In this document: one piece after another, positions 8,114-15,636 of the stretch
How the letters are laid out: each line of letters opens with the position of its first letter
Position numbering within the stretch: position 1 is the stretch's first letter
Source of the DNA: Patescibacteria group bacterium
GTDB taxonomy: Bacteria > Patescibacteriota > Patescibacteriia > Patescibacteriales > GWC2-42-12
Length of the DNA stretch: 60,167 nt
Assembly (NCBI GenBank): GCA_028707005.1
Contig: JAQTVB010000004.1
Location: 1-60,167 of the forward strand
Direction of reading: 5' to 3'
The notes under the pieces: model-generated
Databases searched by the model: none
Told to the model about the DNA's origin: nothing
What the model saw: only the letters and a program-made list of their open reading frames with translations
Position numbers and translations under genes: made by a program

Positions 8114-8298
8114 AGCGGGATACGAGAATCGGACTCGCGTTTTCTGCTTGCCGCGCCCGCCTGCGCTTCGTTTGAGCGAGTGAGCGGAATCGAACCGCCG
8201 TCTCAAGCTTGGGAAGCTTGCATAATAACCATTATACTACACTCGCGCAGGCGAAGCGGGCGGGGGAAGCAGATGTACTACCATTGTACTAATCCCGC
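8114..8298 (-). pseudogene. tRNA-Gly(CCC) interrupted in the anticodon by 114 bases
   Basis: On the minus strand a 34-base 5' half (8265-8298) and a 37-base 3' half (8114-8150) together make a complete 71-base cloverleaf: acceptor GCGGGAT/ATCCCGC, D arm GTAC/GTAC, anticodon arm TCTGC-TTCCCAA-GCAGA, and T arm GCGAG/CTCGT. The discriminator base is U, as expected for Gly. Between anticodon bases 35 and 36 lies a 114-base insert that contains a second, intact tRNA-Gly(CCC) flanked by GC-rich palindromic sequence. Either the gene is dead or the insert is removed from the RNA; the sequence alone does not decide. Confidence 0.8.
8175..8246 (-). tRNA. tRNA-Gly(CCC), nested inside an interrupted tRNA-Gly
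   Basis: The minus strand gives acceptor GCGAGTG/CACTCGC, anticodon arm CAAGC-TTCCCAA-GCTTG with anticodon CCC, T loop TTCGATT and discriminator U. It is intact over 72 bases, with no encoded CCA. It sits within the anticodon loop of another tRNA-Gly, between GC-rich sequences at 8151-8174 and 8247-8264. Confidence 0.92.
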
Positions 8299-8395
8299 CA
8301 AGGGATTTATGATTTTCGATTTACAATTTTCGAATTGGGATTTGGAATTTGGTCATTGGGATTTGTTTTAGCTTTTATGTTATAATTATATTTGT

Positions 8396-10003
8396 ATGGC
8401 AAGGCAAAGTCAAATTCTGGCGCAACCAATAATATTCTTTCTGATATTACTGCTGGCTCAAATAGCCGGTGGTTTTGTTTACGCGGCAGAGAGCCAAGCG
8501 CCAGCGGAAAATCGATATTATATGAACATCAATAAAGCGACGGCGGATAAAGGTTATGCCATCAAGGCTTTTGACGGCCAGGTTAATCTTAGTTTGCCCA
8601 AAGGCGCGGTTAAAGACGCCAGCGGCGTGGAAATCAGCAAGGTGGACGAGGCCATGGGTCTGCCGTGGCAGCTTAACAAATTAAGCGGTATTTTTCAATT
8701 TGAATTTTTAAACAAAGCGGCTTATGACGGAAAAAAATCGCTAATTATAGAAATAAAATATCATCAAAACTCAAATTATTATAAGCAAATTTATTTCTAT
8801 GATAAAAATTACGCCTCCTGGCGGCCGCTGGTTTGTCAAGATCTTTTTAATAAGAGCGCCGTAAGATGCGCGATTAATTTTGATTTTGCCAGATTGGCGG
8901 TTTTTGACAATCCCAACGCCCTGGTGGTCGGCAAGGCCAGCTGGTATAGCTATAAAAAGGGCAATTTTACGGCCTCGCCGGATTTTCCCAAAGGCTCAAA
9001 ATTGCGAGTTTATAATTTGGACAATGGCAAATCAGTGGACGTGGTGGTTAATGATTTTGGGCCGGAAAGAAAATTGTTTCCCGATCGGGTGGTTGATTTG
9101 GAGAAAACCGCTTTTCAAAAAATTTCCAGCGTAAAAAAGGGCACGATAAAAATCAGAGTTGAGCCGCTCGTTATCGCCAAGAAGACCGGCCGGTCTTTGG
9201 GCCTAAGCGATTTTGGAGCAAAGAGCGAGCCGGCAGTGACGGCTAAATCAGCCGTTTTAATAAATGAATTTACCGGAGAGATTCTCTGGCAGAAAAACGC
9301 CACTAGCACCTTGCCCTTGGCCAGCCTTACTAAGCTCGTGGCCATCAAAGTTTTTATAGATACCAGGCCGAGTTTGAATAAAGTCGTGGCGTATAGCGCG
9401 CGGGACGAAGAATATAATTATGAGTATGTTGACAATAAATGGGAGTCGGCCAGGCTGAAATTGGCGGACGGCGAGACTTTAACCGCGGAAGATTTGCTTT
9501 ATGCGGCCCTGGTTGGCTCGGCCAATAACGCGATAGAGACTTTAGTGCGCACCAGCGGTTTGGCTCGCGCCGATTTTATCAAAGCCATGAATGAAGCGGC
9601 GGCCGGCTGGGGCGCTTCGTCAACTCATTTTATTGAACCGACCGGGCTGTCGCCGGAAAACGTGAGTTCGGCGCTGGATTATGCTATAATAAGTAAAGAG
9701 GTTTATGCCAATCCGATCGTCCAGAAAGCCAGCACCATGCACAAGTATAAATTTTCCACTATCAGCAGCAAAAAAGTTCATACCATAACCAATACCGACG
9801 CGCTCTTGGCGGTGAGCGATTTGAATATCACCGGCTCCAAGACCGGTTATCTTAATGAAGCCGGGTATTGTTTAATGGCCAGGTCGGGGAATGATAAGAT
9901 CGGGCAGGTGATCGCCGTTATCATGGGAGCCGACAGCCGCGACAAAAGCTTTGATGAGACCGAAGAGCTTTTGAAGTATGGATTGAAAACAATAAAACAA
10001 TAA
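8396..10003 (+). CDS. Fusion of RlpA-like double-psi barrel and D-Ala-D-Ala carboxypeptidase
   Basis: 535 residues. A signal peptide (IIFFLILLLAQIAGGFVYAA) sends the protein out of the cell. Residues about 175-255 are an RlpA-like double-psi beta-barrel (VVGKASWYSYKKGNF..., VVVNDFGPERKLFPDRVVDL). The C-terminal half is a serine peptidase of family S11 (DacA-like), which trims the terminal D-Ala of peptidoglycan stem peptides. Its three motifs are present: SxxK in LASLTKL, SxN in GSANNAIE, and KTG in TGSKTGYLNE. TATAAT at 8381-8386 ends only 9 bases before the ATG, so the mRNA may be nearly leaderless. The barrel may bind or act on glycan strands, but its catalytic residues cannot be confirmed by eye. 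Confidence 0.85.
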   Translation: MARQSQILAQPIIFFLILLLAQIAGGFVYAAESQAPAENRYYMNINKATADKGYAIKAFDGQVNLSLPKGAVKDASGVEISKVDEAMGLPWQLNKLSGIFQFEFLNKAAYDGKKSLIIEIKYHQNSNYYKQIYFYDKNYASWRPLVCQDLFNKSAVRCAINFDFARLAVFDNPNALVVGKASWYSYKKGNFTASPDFPKGSKLRVYNLDNGKSVDVVVNDFGPERKLFPDRVVDLEKTAFQKISSVKKGTIKIRVEPLVIAKKTGRSLGLSDFGAKSEPAVTAKSAVLINEFTGEILWQKNATSTLPLASLTKLVAIKVFIDTRPSLNKVVAYSARDEEYNYEYVDNKWESARLKLADGETLTAEDLLYAALVGSANNAIETLVRTSGLARADFIKAMNEAAAGWGASSTHFIEPTGLSPENVSSALDYAIISKEVYANPIVQKASTMHKYKFSTISSKKVHTITNTDALLAVSDLNITGSKTGYLNEAGYCLMARSGNDKIGQVIAVIMGADSRDKSFDETEELLKYGLKTIKQ

Positions 10004-10048
10004 AGCAAGCAAACAATATTATTGCCGATAATGACAATCAAGAATATT

Positions 10049-10729
10049 ATGATTAAGCTGGAAAACATTTCTAAAATTTATTCACCGGACATCAAAGCGT
10101 TATATAAAGTGAATTTACATATCAAGCCGGGCGAATTTGTTTCCATCGTCGGCCAGTCCGGTACGGGCAAAACCACGCTGGTGAAATTGTTGATCGGCGA
10201 AGAAAAACCAAGCCAGGGGAAAATCGTAGTCGGCGGCTGGGATATAACCGATATCGGACAAGCGGAAATTCCGGTTTTACGGCGGCAAATCGGCGTGGTG
10301 TTTCAGGATTTTAAATTATTGCATCGCAAAACTTTGTTTGAAAACGTTTGTTTCGCCCTGCAAGTTTGCGGCGAGCCGCCCAGCAAGATAAACAGCATCG
10401 TGCCGCAAGTTTTAAAAATTGTCGGTTTGGAAAACAAGATGAATCGCTACCCGCTGGAAGTATCGGGCGGCGAGCAGCAGCGCGCCGTCATCGCCCGCGC
10501 TTTAGTGCATCGGCCGAAAATTCTTTTAGCCGATGAGCCAACCGGAAATTTGGATTCCATCAACGCCGAGGAAATTATTGAAATATTGCAGAAAATAAAT
10601 AAGTTCGGCACTACCATTGTCTTAGTGACTCATAATCGGGACGTAGTGAATAAATTAAGAAAAAGAGTGATCACGATTGACAACGGGCAAATTGTCGGCG
10701 ATCAGGCGGTGGGCAAATATATTTTATAA
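10049..10729 (+). CDS. ftsE: Cell-division ABC ATPase FtsE
   Basis: I take the ATG at 10049 (MIKLENISKIYSP) because FtsE proteins start this way; an upstream in-frame TTG at 10022 and ATG at 10031 are possible. The ATPase has Walker A GQSGTGKTT, the signature VSGGEQQR, Walker B ILLADEPTGNLD and the H-loop VTHNRD. FtsE drives FtsX, which in turn switches on peptidoglycan hydrolases at the septum. ftsX follows after about 100 bases. The neighbouring DacA-like and FtsB-like genes support a cell-division setting. Confidence 0.95.
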   Translation: MIKLENISKIYSPDIKALYKVNLHIKPGEFVSIVGQSGTGKTTLVKLLIGEEKPSQGKIVVGGWDITDIGQAEIPVLRRQIGVVFQDFKLLHRKTLFENVCFALQVCGEPPSKINSIVPQVLKIVGLENKMNRYPLEVSGGEQQRAVIARALVHRPKILLADEPTGNLDSINAEEIIEILQKINKFGTTIVLVTHNRDVVNKLRKRVITIDNGQIVGDQAVGKYIL

Positions 10730-10734
10730 TACGA

Positions 10735-10826
10735 ACCTGCGAATTAGCATGCAAATGCTGCGAATGTGCGAACAACGTTGATTTATTATTAGCGGCATTC
10801 GCATATATTCGCTGATTCGCATTATG
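10735..10826. repeat. GAATGCGAAT-type palindromic repeat between ftsE and ftsX
   Basis: GC-rich 8-10 base words such as CTGCGAAT, TGCGAATGTGCG and their complements (CATTCGC, GATTCGCATTAT) form an imperfect hairpin. The same hairpin type is the core of the two 219-bp MITE copies at 22.5 and 43.1 kb. Confidence 0.6.
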
Positions 10827-10831
10827 TGCAT

Positions 10832-11746
10832 ATGTTTCTACTCTCATTTTTACGGGTCATAAAATTCAGTCTGCAGGATTTGGCGCGCAATGTTTGGCTA
10901 TCCATCATTACCGTTGTTATTATCGTGCTGGCTTTGTTGTCCGTGAATATTTTATTAATGGTGAAAGTTTTGGGTTCGGCCGCTTTTAACGCGGTCAAGG
11001 AGAAGGTGGATGTCAGCTTGTATTTGAAATCGGACGCCGCGGAAGGCCAGATTATGGCTTTAAAAGATAAAGTAAGCCAGCTAGATTCGGTAAGAGAAGT
11101 AGCTTATATTTCCCAACAAATGGCCATGGATAGCTTTACGGCCAAGCATAAAGATAATCCGGAAATTTTACAGGCGCTGGCCGAACTGGGAAACAACCCC
11201 TTGTCGCCCAGCTTGGTGATTAAACCTAAAGATATCGGCAATTATGACGATTTGCTGGTAAGCTTAAACAAGCTTGATGATCAGATTATTGAATCAAGAA
11301 ATTTTGACGACCATAAAGCCATGCTGGACAAAATCAATAATATCACGTCCAAGGCGAGCGAGGTTGGCCTGATTATAAGCGCGTTTTTTGTTCTGATAAC
11401 CATCCTGGTGGTTTATAATACGGTGCGAGTCGCGATTTATACGCATAAACGGGAAATCGGCATCATGAAATTGGTCGGCGCTTCAACTTGGTTTATCCGC
11501 GCTCCATATTTAATTTCCGGCATTGTCTATTCGCTCTTAGGCGTGGCTTTAATGATAATCATCCTGTATCCGTTTTTAAGTTTTCTCCAGCCGTATTTGG
11601 CCAAGTTTTTTTACGGCTTTGATATAAATATTTTAGCTTATTATAAGCATAATTTTTTCATGATTTTCGGTCTGGAATTTTTAGCCGTAACCCTGGTGAA
11701 TTTTTTAGCCAGCCTGGTGGCGGTGGGGAAGTATTCAAAGGTGTAG
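10832..11746 (+). CDS. ftsX: Cell-division membrane protein FtsX
   Basis: About 304 residues; I use the ATG at 10832 (MFLLSFLRVIKFSLQDLARN), though a GTG two codons earlier is in frame. The topology is that of FtsX: a first helix near residue 25-48, a large outside domain (VDVSLYLKSDAAEGQI..., YISQQMAMDSF), and three further helices, with the family phrase YTHKREIGIMKLVGAS between helices two and three. It forms the membrane part of the FtsEX complex and passes ATPase cycles to cell-wall hydrolases. A strong hairpin terminator follows. Confidence 0.93.
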   Translation: MFLLSFLRVIKFSLQDLARNVWLSIITVVIIVLALLSVNILLMVKVLGSAAFNAVKEKVDVSLYLKSDAAEGQIMALKDKVSQLDSVREVAYISQQMAMDSFTAKHKDNPEILQALAELGNNPLSPSLVIKPKDIGNYDDLLVSLNKLDDQIIESRNFDDHKAMLDKINNITSKASEVGLIISAFFVLITILVVYNTVRVAIYTHKREIGIMKLVGASTWFIRAPYLISGIVYSLLGVALMIIILYPFLSFLQPYLAKFFYGFDINILAYYKHNFFMIFGLEFLAVTLVNFLASLVAVGKYSKV

Positions 11747-11774
11747 TTTTGTTCTTACAATTAAAACAGCAAAT

Positions 11775-11798
11775 AAAAAACACCTCGCGGTGTTTTTT
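11775..11798. terminator. Bidirectional intrinsic terminator between ftsX and tRNA-Gln
   Basis: AAAAAACACC and GGTGTTTTTT form a perfect stem around TCGC. It serves ftsX on the plus strand and the tRNA-Gln gene on the minus strand. Confidence 0.85.
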
Positions 11799-11812
11799 AA
11801 AAAATGTTTTTG

Positions 11813-11883
11813 CTGCCGGGCATGGATTCGAACCATGATAAACGGCTCCAAAGGCCGCTGTCTTACCGTTGGACGACCCGGCA
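11813..11883 (-). tRNA. tRNA-Gln(TTG)
   Basis: The minus strand gives acceptor TGCCGGG/CCCGGCA with the weak U1-A72 pair typical of tRNA-Gln, anticodon arm GCGGC-CTTTGGA-GCCGT with anticodon TTG, and T loop TTCGAAT. The discriminator is G. It reads CAA and by wobble CAG. Confidence 0.93.
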
Positions 11884-11990
11884 AAATTAATTCTTAATTA
11901 AAAATTACGAATTACATTAAGATATTATAAGCAAAATCCCGAATGTTCGGGACTATTGTTATAATAAAATATTATTTAATTTTTGTAAAG

Positions 11991-12024
11991 TTGTCATGGA
12001 TTTTTCTTTGCGTTATGATATAAT
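11991..12024 (+). promoter_or_regulatory. Promoter with extended -10 before the 87-residue gene and htrA
   Basis: TGATATAAT at 12016-12024 is an extended -10 element. TTGTCA at 11991-11996 lies 17 bases before the overlapping alternative -10 TATGAT. Either reading gives a start site about 25-30 bases before the ATG at 12054. Confidence 0.5.
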
Positions 12025-12053
12025 ATAGAAAATAACAAATCTGTGTTAATTTT

Positions 12054-12317
12054 ATGAAAAAAAGATTTGAACAACCGGCGCCGACGCCAGCGCCGACGGA
12101 AGAGCAGTTGGATTTATTCAAAAAGCCGGATGCGCCAGAAGCCAAGAAGCAAAAAAGAATATACAGCGAAGAATTTATGGAAAAAACATTTGGCCAAGGC
12201 GGAGCAAAGCCCGCAGAAGAGTCAAGGAAATCCGGTCATGAAAAATCCGGCGGCCATAATTTAGTCCATCCCAGGCACAACAGGCCGATATATCCCTTGG
12301 GCCATCATGACAATTAA
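12054..12317 (+). CDS. Small hydrophilic protein, unknown (87 residues)
   Basis: A short, charged, Pro-rich protein (EQPAPTPAPTEEQLDLFKK) with a His-rich tail (GGHNLVHPRHNRPIYPLGHHD). It has no membrane segment and is probably disordered. It is preceded by a good promoter and followed after 17 bases by the HtrA protease gene, so the two are likely co-transcribed. I do not recognise the family. Confidence 0.55.
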   Translation: MKKRFEQPAPTPAPTEEQLDLFKKPDAPEAKKQKRIYSEEFMEKTFGQGGAKPAEESRKSGHEKSGGHNLVHPRHNRPIYPLGHHDN

Positions 12318-12334
12318 AATTTTTAAAACATATT

Positions 12335-13459
12335 ATGAAAAGTAAAAAATATTTGTTAATCAGTTTAATTTTTTTTATCGGTCTAAGCGGCTGGCTAGCG
12401 CTTAATTTTTATTCCCCGAATATTGCCAGCGTGGTGGCCGATACTTTGCGTTTAGACGACCAAGAAGCAACCATCAGGGCGATTAATAAAGTCATGCCGG
12501 CCGTGGTGAGCATCATTATTGTGGACCAGAAAATCACGGTGCTGATAAATTTAAGCACCGGAGAAAAGACCGAGCAAAAGGTTAAGGTGCAAAAAGGTTC
12601 GGGCACCGGCTTCCTTATTTCTGCCGACGGCTTGATTTTAACCAATAAGCATGTGGTGAGCGCCGGCGAGGAAAAGACCGCTGAATACAGAATAATTTTG
12701 GGTTCGGGCAAGCAATATTACGCCCAGTTAATCGGCAAGGATCCGATTAATGACTTGGCGGTTTTGAAGATTTTTGATAAAAATTTGCCTTATGTCCAGC
12801 TGGGCGACAGCGATAAGCTGTCTATTGGCTCATCGGTTATCGCCATCGGCAATACGCTGGGGCGCTATCAAAACAGCGCGACTAAAGGCATTATCAGCGG
12901 ATTGGGCAGGAGTATCGAGGCCTCTGACCAAAGCGGCAATCAGGCCGAGACTTTGGATAATGTTCTGCAAACCGATGCAGATATAAACTTGGGTAATTCC
13001 GGCGGCCCACTGGTTGATTTAAACGGCAATATTGTAGGCATTAACGTGGCTACGGATCAAACCGGTTCTTCCGTCGGTTTCGCCATCCCCGTCAATGACG
13101 CCAAGCCGGTAATTAAGTCGGTTCGGGAAATCGGGCGCATCGTCAGGCCGCGGCTGGGGATCAGATACCACATGCTCACTCCGGAGATTGCCCAGGAATA
13201 CAAGCTAGCCAAAGACAGCGGCGCCTGGATATCAACTAACGAAACAGGCGGGCCAGCTGTGCTGGCCGGCTCGCCGGCAGATCAGGCCGGGCTTAAGCCA
13301 GGCGACATTATCATGGAAGTTAATGGCATAAAAATACAGGGCAAAACCACCCTGCTGTCAGTGATACAAAATTATAAACCCGGCGACAAGATCGGCCTAA
13401 GGGTTTTCCGCGATGGCAAAATTATAATTTTAACGGTTGTGCTGGATGAATTCAGATAA
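12335..13459 (+). CDS. HtrA/DegP-type serine protease with one PDZ domain
   Basis: 374 residues: a membrane anchor near residues 5-25 (LISLIFFIGLSGWLALNFY), a trypsin-like protease domain, and a C-terminal PDZ domain (about 270-370). The catalytic triad is visible: His in LTNKHVV, Asp in PINDLAVLKI, and Ser in NLGNSGGPLV. The PDZ part contains GSPADQAGLKPGDIIMEVNG. Family members degrade or refold damaged exported proteins outside the cytoplasmic membrane. The length is normal. A roughly 185-base GTCATTGCG-type repeat separates it from the next transporter cluster. Confidence 0.94.
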   Translation: MKSKKYLLISLIFFIGLSGWLALNFYSPNIASVVADTLRLDDQEATIRAINKVMPAVVSIIIVDQKITVLINLSTGEKTEQKVKVQKGSGTGFLISADGLILTNKHVVSAGEEKTAEYRIILGSGKQYYAQLIGKDPINDLAVLKIFDKNLPYVQLGDSDKLSIGSSVIAIGNTLGRYQNSATKGIISGLGRSIEASDQSGNQAETLDNVLQTDADINLGNSGGPLVDLNGNIVGINVATDQTGSSVGFAIPVNDAKPVIKSVREIGRIVRPRLGIRYHMLTPEIAQEYKLAKDSGAWISTNETGGPAVLAGSPADQAGLKPGDIIMEVNGIKIQGKTTLLSVIQNYKPGDKIGLRVFRDGKIIILTVVLDEFR

Positions 13460-13469
13460 AATGTGGAAT

Positions 13470-13654
13470 GTCATTGCGAGGAGGAGCGTTAGCGACGACG
13501 CGGCAATCTCTGGTAAGAAAGAAAGACCAATAAAGCATGAAATGCTTTGATTAACAAAATGAATTTTGCTTGGTGAGATTTACTTAAAATTTTTAGAGTG
13601 CTTCTAACCAGAGATTGCTTCGCCGCCCTGATTACAGGGGCGGCTCGCAATGAC
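13470..13654. repeat. GTCATTGCGAGG-type element with long inverted ends (family B)
   Basis: Starts GTCATTGCGAGGAGG and CGGCAATCTCTGGTAAG, ends TTCTAACCAGAGATTGC and CTCGCAATGAC, giving inverted ends of about 50 bases around an AT-rich centre. Related elements lie at 14.44, 43.94, 53.45 and 58.51 kb with different centres. Confidence 0.75.
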
Positions 13655-13665
13655 AATGGATTCAT

Positions 13666-14370
13666 ATGATTGAGGTGAAAAATTTAACTAAAAAGTTCGG
13701 TGATAATTTGGTTTTGGACAACCTTGGTTTTAACGTGGCCAAAGGCGAAATTTTGGGATTCTTGGGGCCGAACGGCGCGGGCAAAACTACCACCATGAAA
13801 ATCATTACTTCTTTCTGGGCGGCTACTTCCGGCCAAGTGTTAATCGATGGCCTGGATGTCGCCAGCCAGTCTTTAGCCGCCCGGAAGAAAATCGGCTATT
13901 TGCCGGAAACCGTGCCGCTTTATGAAGACATGAAAGTATCGGAAGATTTAAAGTTTATCGCGTAGATCAGGTCGTTGGGTAAAGATAAGATTAAAGAAAG
14001 GATTGATAAAGTTATTTTCCTTTGCGGGTTGGCCCAGGTCGTTTATCAGTCGATTGATGAATTGTCTAAAGGCTATCGCCAGCGCGTCGGCCTGGCCCAA
14101 GCGATTATGCATGAGCCGGACATTTTGATACTGGATGAACCGACCACCGGCCTGGACCCGAATCAAATCGTGGAAATTCGCGACTTGATTAAAAAGATCG
14201 GCCAGGAAAAAACCGTTATTTTTTCCACTCATATCTTGAGCGAGGTAAGCGCTACTTGCAGCCGGGTGATCATCATTAATCGCGGCAAGATCGTCGAGCA
14301 GGGCAGTCCGGCCGAGCTGGAAAAGCAATACGGCAGTTTAGAGCAGGCATTCAGGGAAGTAACAAAGTAA
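13666..14370 (+). pseudogene. GldA-like ABC transporter ATPase with in-frame TAG
   Basis: Both parts of a single ABC ATPase are in the same frame, split by one TAG at 13963-13965 (...DLKFIA-stop-IRSLGKDK...). Everything else is intact: Walker A GPNGAGKTTT, signature LSKGYRQRVG, Walker B ILILDEPTTGLDP, and the H-loop STHIL. The total is about 234 codons, normal for short family members. It heads the set with the ABC-2 permease, GldG-like and DUF4340 genes. TAG ends other genes here (for example ftsX), so it is probably a true stop: a recent mutation, strain variation, or an assembly error are all possible. Reinitiation at TTG 13975 would give a fragment without Walker A. Confidence 0.85.
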
Positions 14371-14650
14371 AAAACCCAAATCCCAAATTCCAATGGCCAA
14401 TTATTAATTTCTAATAACAAAACATAAAGTAAATTTTTAGATTGTCATTGCGAGCGGTCAACCCTTCGTTGTCATTCCCGCGCAGGCGGGAATCCAGGTT
14501 AAGTCCGCAGGAAGTCTGGTTTATTGATGTGATTATTTAAGAAGACATTTGTGCCATTCACCCCTGGATCCTCGGGTCAAGCCCGAGGATGACAAATAAA
14601 GAGATTGCCGCGTCGCCCCGAGTACGGGGCTCCTCGCAATGACAGAAATT
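14371..14650. repeat. Composite repeat region, no gene
   Basis: This gap holds a short family A fragment (14371-14420), then a GTCATTGCG-type element from 14444 to 14643. Nested inside that element are a GTCATTCCCGCGCAGGCGGG palindrome and a CATCCTCGGGC-type palindrome. It appears to be repeats inserted into repeats. I see no promoter or ORF. Confidence 0.65.
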
Positions 14651-14673
14651 TTTTTACATTTTAAATTTCTAAC

Positions 14674-15408
14674 ATGGATAAATCACAATACTTCAAAGTT
14701 GTCTTCATACTTTTCAAAAAGGAATTGATGTCCTACTTCAATTCTCCGATCGCTTATGTTTTTATCGGCGTCTTTTTAATTGTGGGCAATTGGCTGTTTT
14801 TTAGCTCTTTTTTCCTGATCGGCCAGGCTTCAATGAGAAGCTATTTTTCGCTTTTACCTTGGATATTTTTATTCTTGTCGCCGGCCATTACCATGCGCCT
14901 TTGGGCCGAAGAAAAGAAAAGCGGCACGATTGAATTTTTGCTTACTTTGCCGATTACCGACTGGCAGGCGGTTTTAGCCAAATTTTTTAGCGCTTTAGCC
15001 TTTTTGTTTATCAGCTTATTGCTGTCCGCCACCATACCGCTTTCCGTGGCTTGGTTCGGCAACATGGACAATGGCCCGGTGATCGGCGGCTATTTGGGCG
15101 CTTTGTTCTTAGGCGGCTCGTATTTGGCTTTAGGCTTGTTTATTTCCAGCCTTACCAAAAATCAGATCATCGCTTTCATTTTAGGTTTGGCCGCTTGTTT
15201 CGCTATTTTTATTGTCGGCGCGGATTTCGTTTTAGCCGGCGCGCCGGCACTGCTGGCGCCGGTCATGAAATTTATCGGCCTGGGCAGCCATTTTAATAAT
15301 ATTGCCAAGGGCGTGATTGACACCAAAGACGTAATCTATTATCTGACGTTTATCTTTTTGTTCCTGTGGCTCAATGTCCGGGTGATTGAGCGGAGAGCGT
15401 GGAAATAG
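14674..15408 (+). CDS. ABC-2 type permease, GldF-like
   Basis: 244 residues with six predicted membrane helices and the typical early phrase FKKELMSYFNSPIAYVFIGVF. The loop RLWAEEKKSGTIEFLLTLPITDWQ is the ATPase-coupling region of ABC-2 permeases. It would pair with the upstream ATPase and work with the following GldG-like protein. GldF/GldG are known from gliding motility of Bacteroidetes, but similar sets are widespread and their substrate is mostly unknown. The genes are split by repeat-rich gaps yet keep the usual order. Confidence 0.9.
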   Translation: MDKSQYFKVVFILFKKELMSYFNSPIAYVFIGVFLIVGNWLFFSSFFLIGQASMRSYFSLLPWIFLFLSPAITMRLWAEEKKSGTIEFLLTLPITDWQAVLAKFFSALAFLFISLLLSATIPLSVAWFGNMDNGPVIGGYLGALFLGGSYLALGLFISSLTKNQIIAFILGLAACFAIFIVGADFVLAGAPALLAPVMKFIGLGSHFNNIAKGVIDTKDVIYYLTFIFLFLWLNVRVIERRAWK

Positions 15409-15420
15409 TATGAAATAAAT

Positions 15421-15606
15421 TACTAATTACTCTAATTTCTAATTGACCTAATCAAGCCCCAATCACCAAATCCCAATACCCAACTAAATTCTAAGTTCTA
15501 AATCTTAATTCATTTTTGGTTATTGTGATTTGGGAATTGTTTGGTCATTGGTCATTGGGGTTTGGGATTTTATTAGATCAATTAGGAATTAGAAATTTTG
15601 ATTTTT
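15421..15606. repeat. Long imperfect palindrome, family A
   Basis: Left arm TCTAATTGACCTAATC... with CAAATCCCAATACCC; right arm TTGGTCATTGGGG, TTTGGGATTT, and AGATCAATTAGGAATT. It separates the permease gene from the GldG-like gene and would fold into a long hairpin in RNA. Confidence 0.75.
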
Positions 15607-15636
15607 TAAGATTTGCATTTTTAATTCAGCTGGTTT

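Noticed and set aside
8114-8298. Group I intron in the tRNA anticodon loop
   Set aside because: The insert is only 114 bases and is mostly a complete tRNA; there is no room for a group I catalytic core.
8111-8371. Plus-strand frame of about 86 codons through the tRNA-Gly cluster
   Set aside because: It reads through the antisense of the tRNA genes and a family A fragment; the tRNA folds explain the sequence.
13963-13965. Genome-wide reassignment of UAG to an amino acid
   Set aside because: TAG ends ordinary full-length genes such as ftsX and the apt gene, so it acts as a stop elsewhere in the window.
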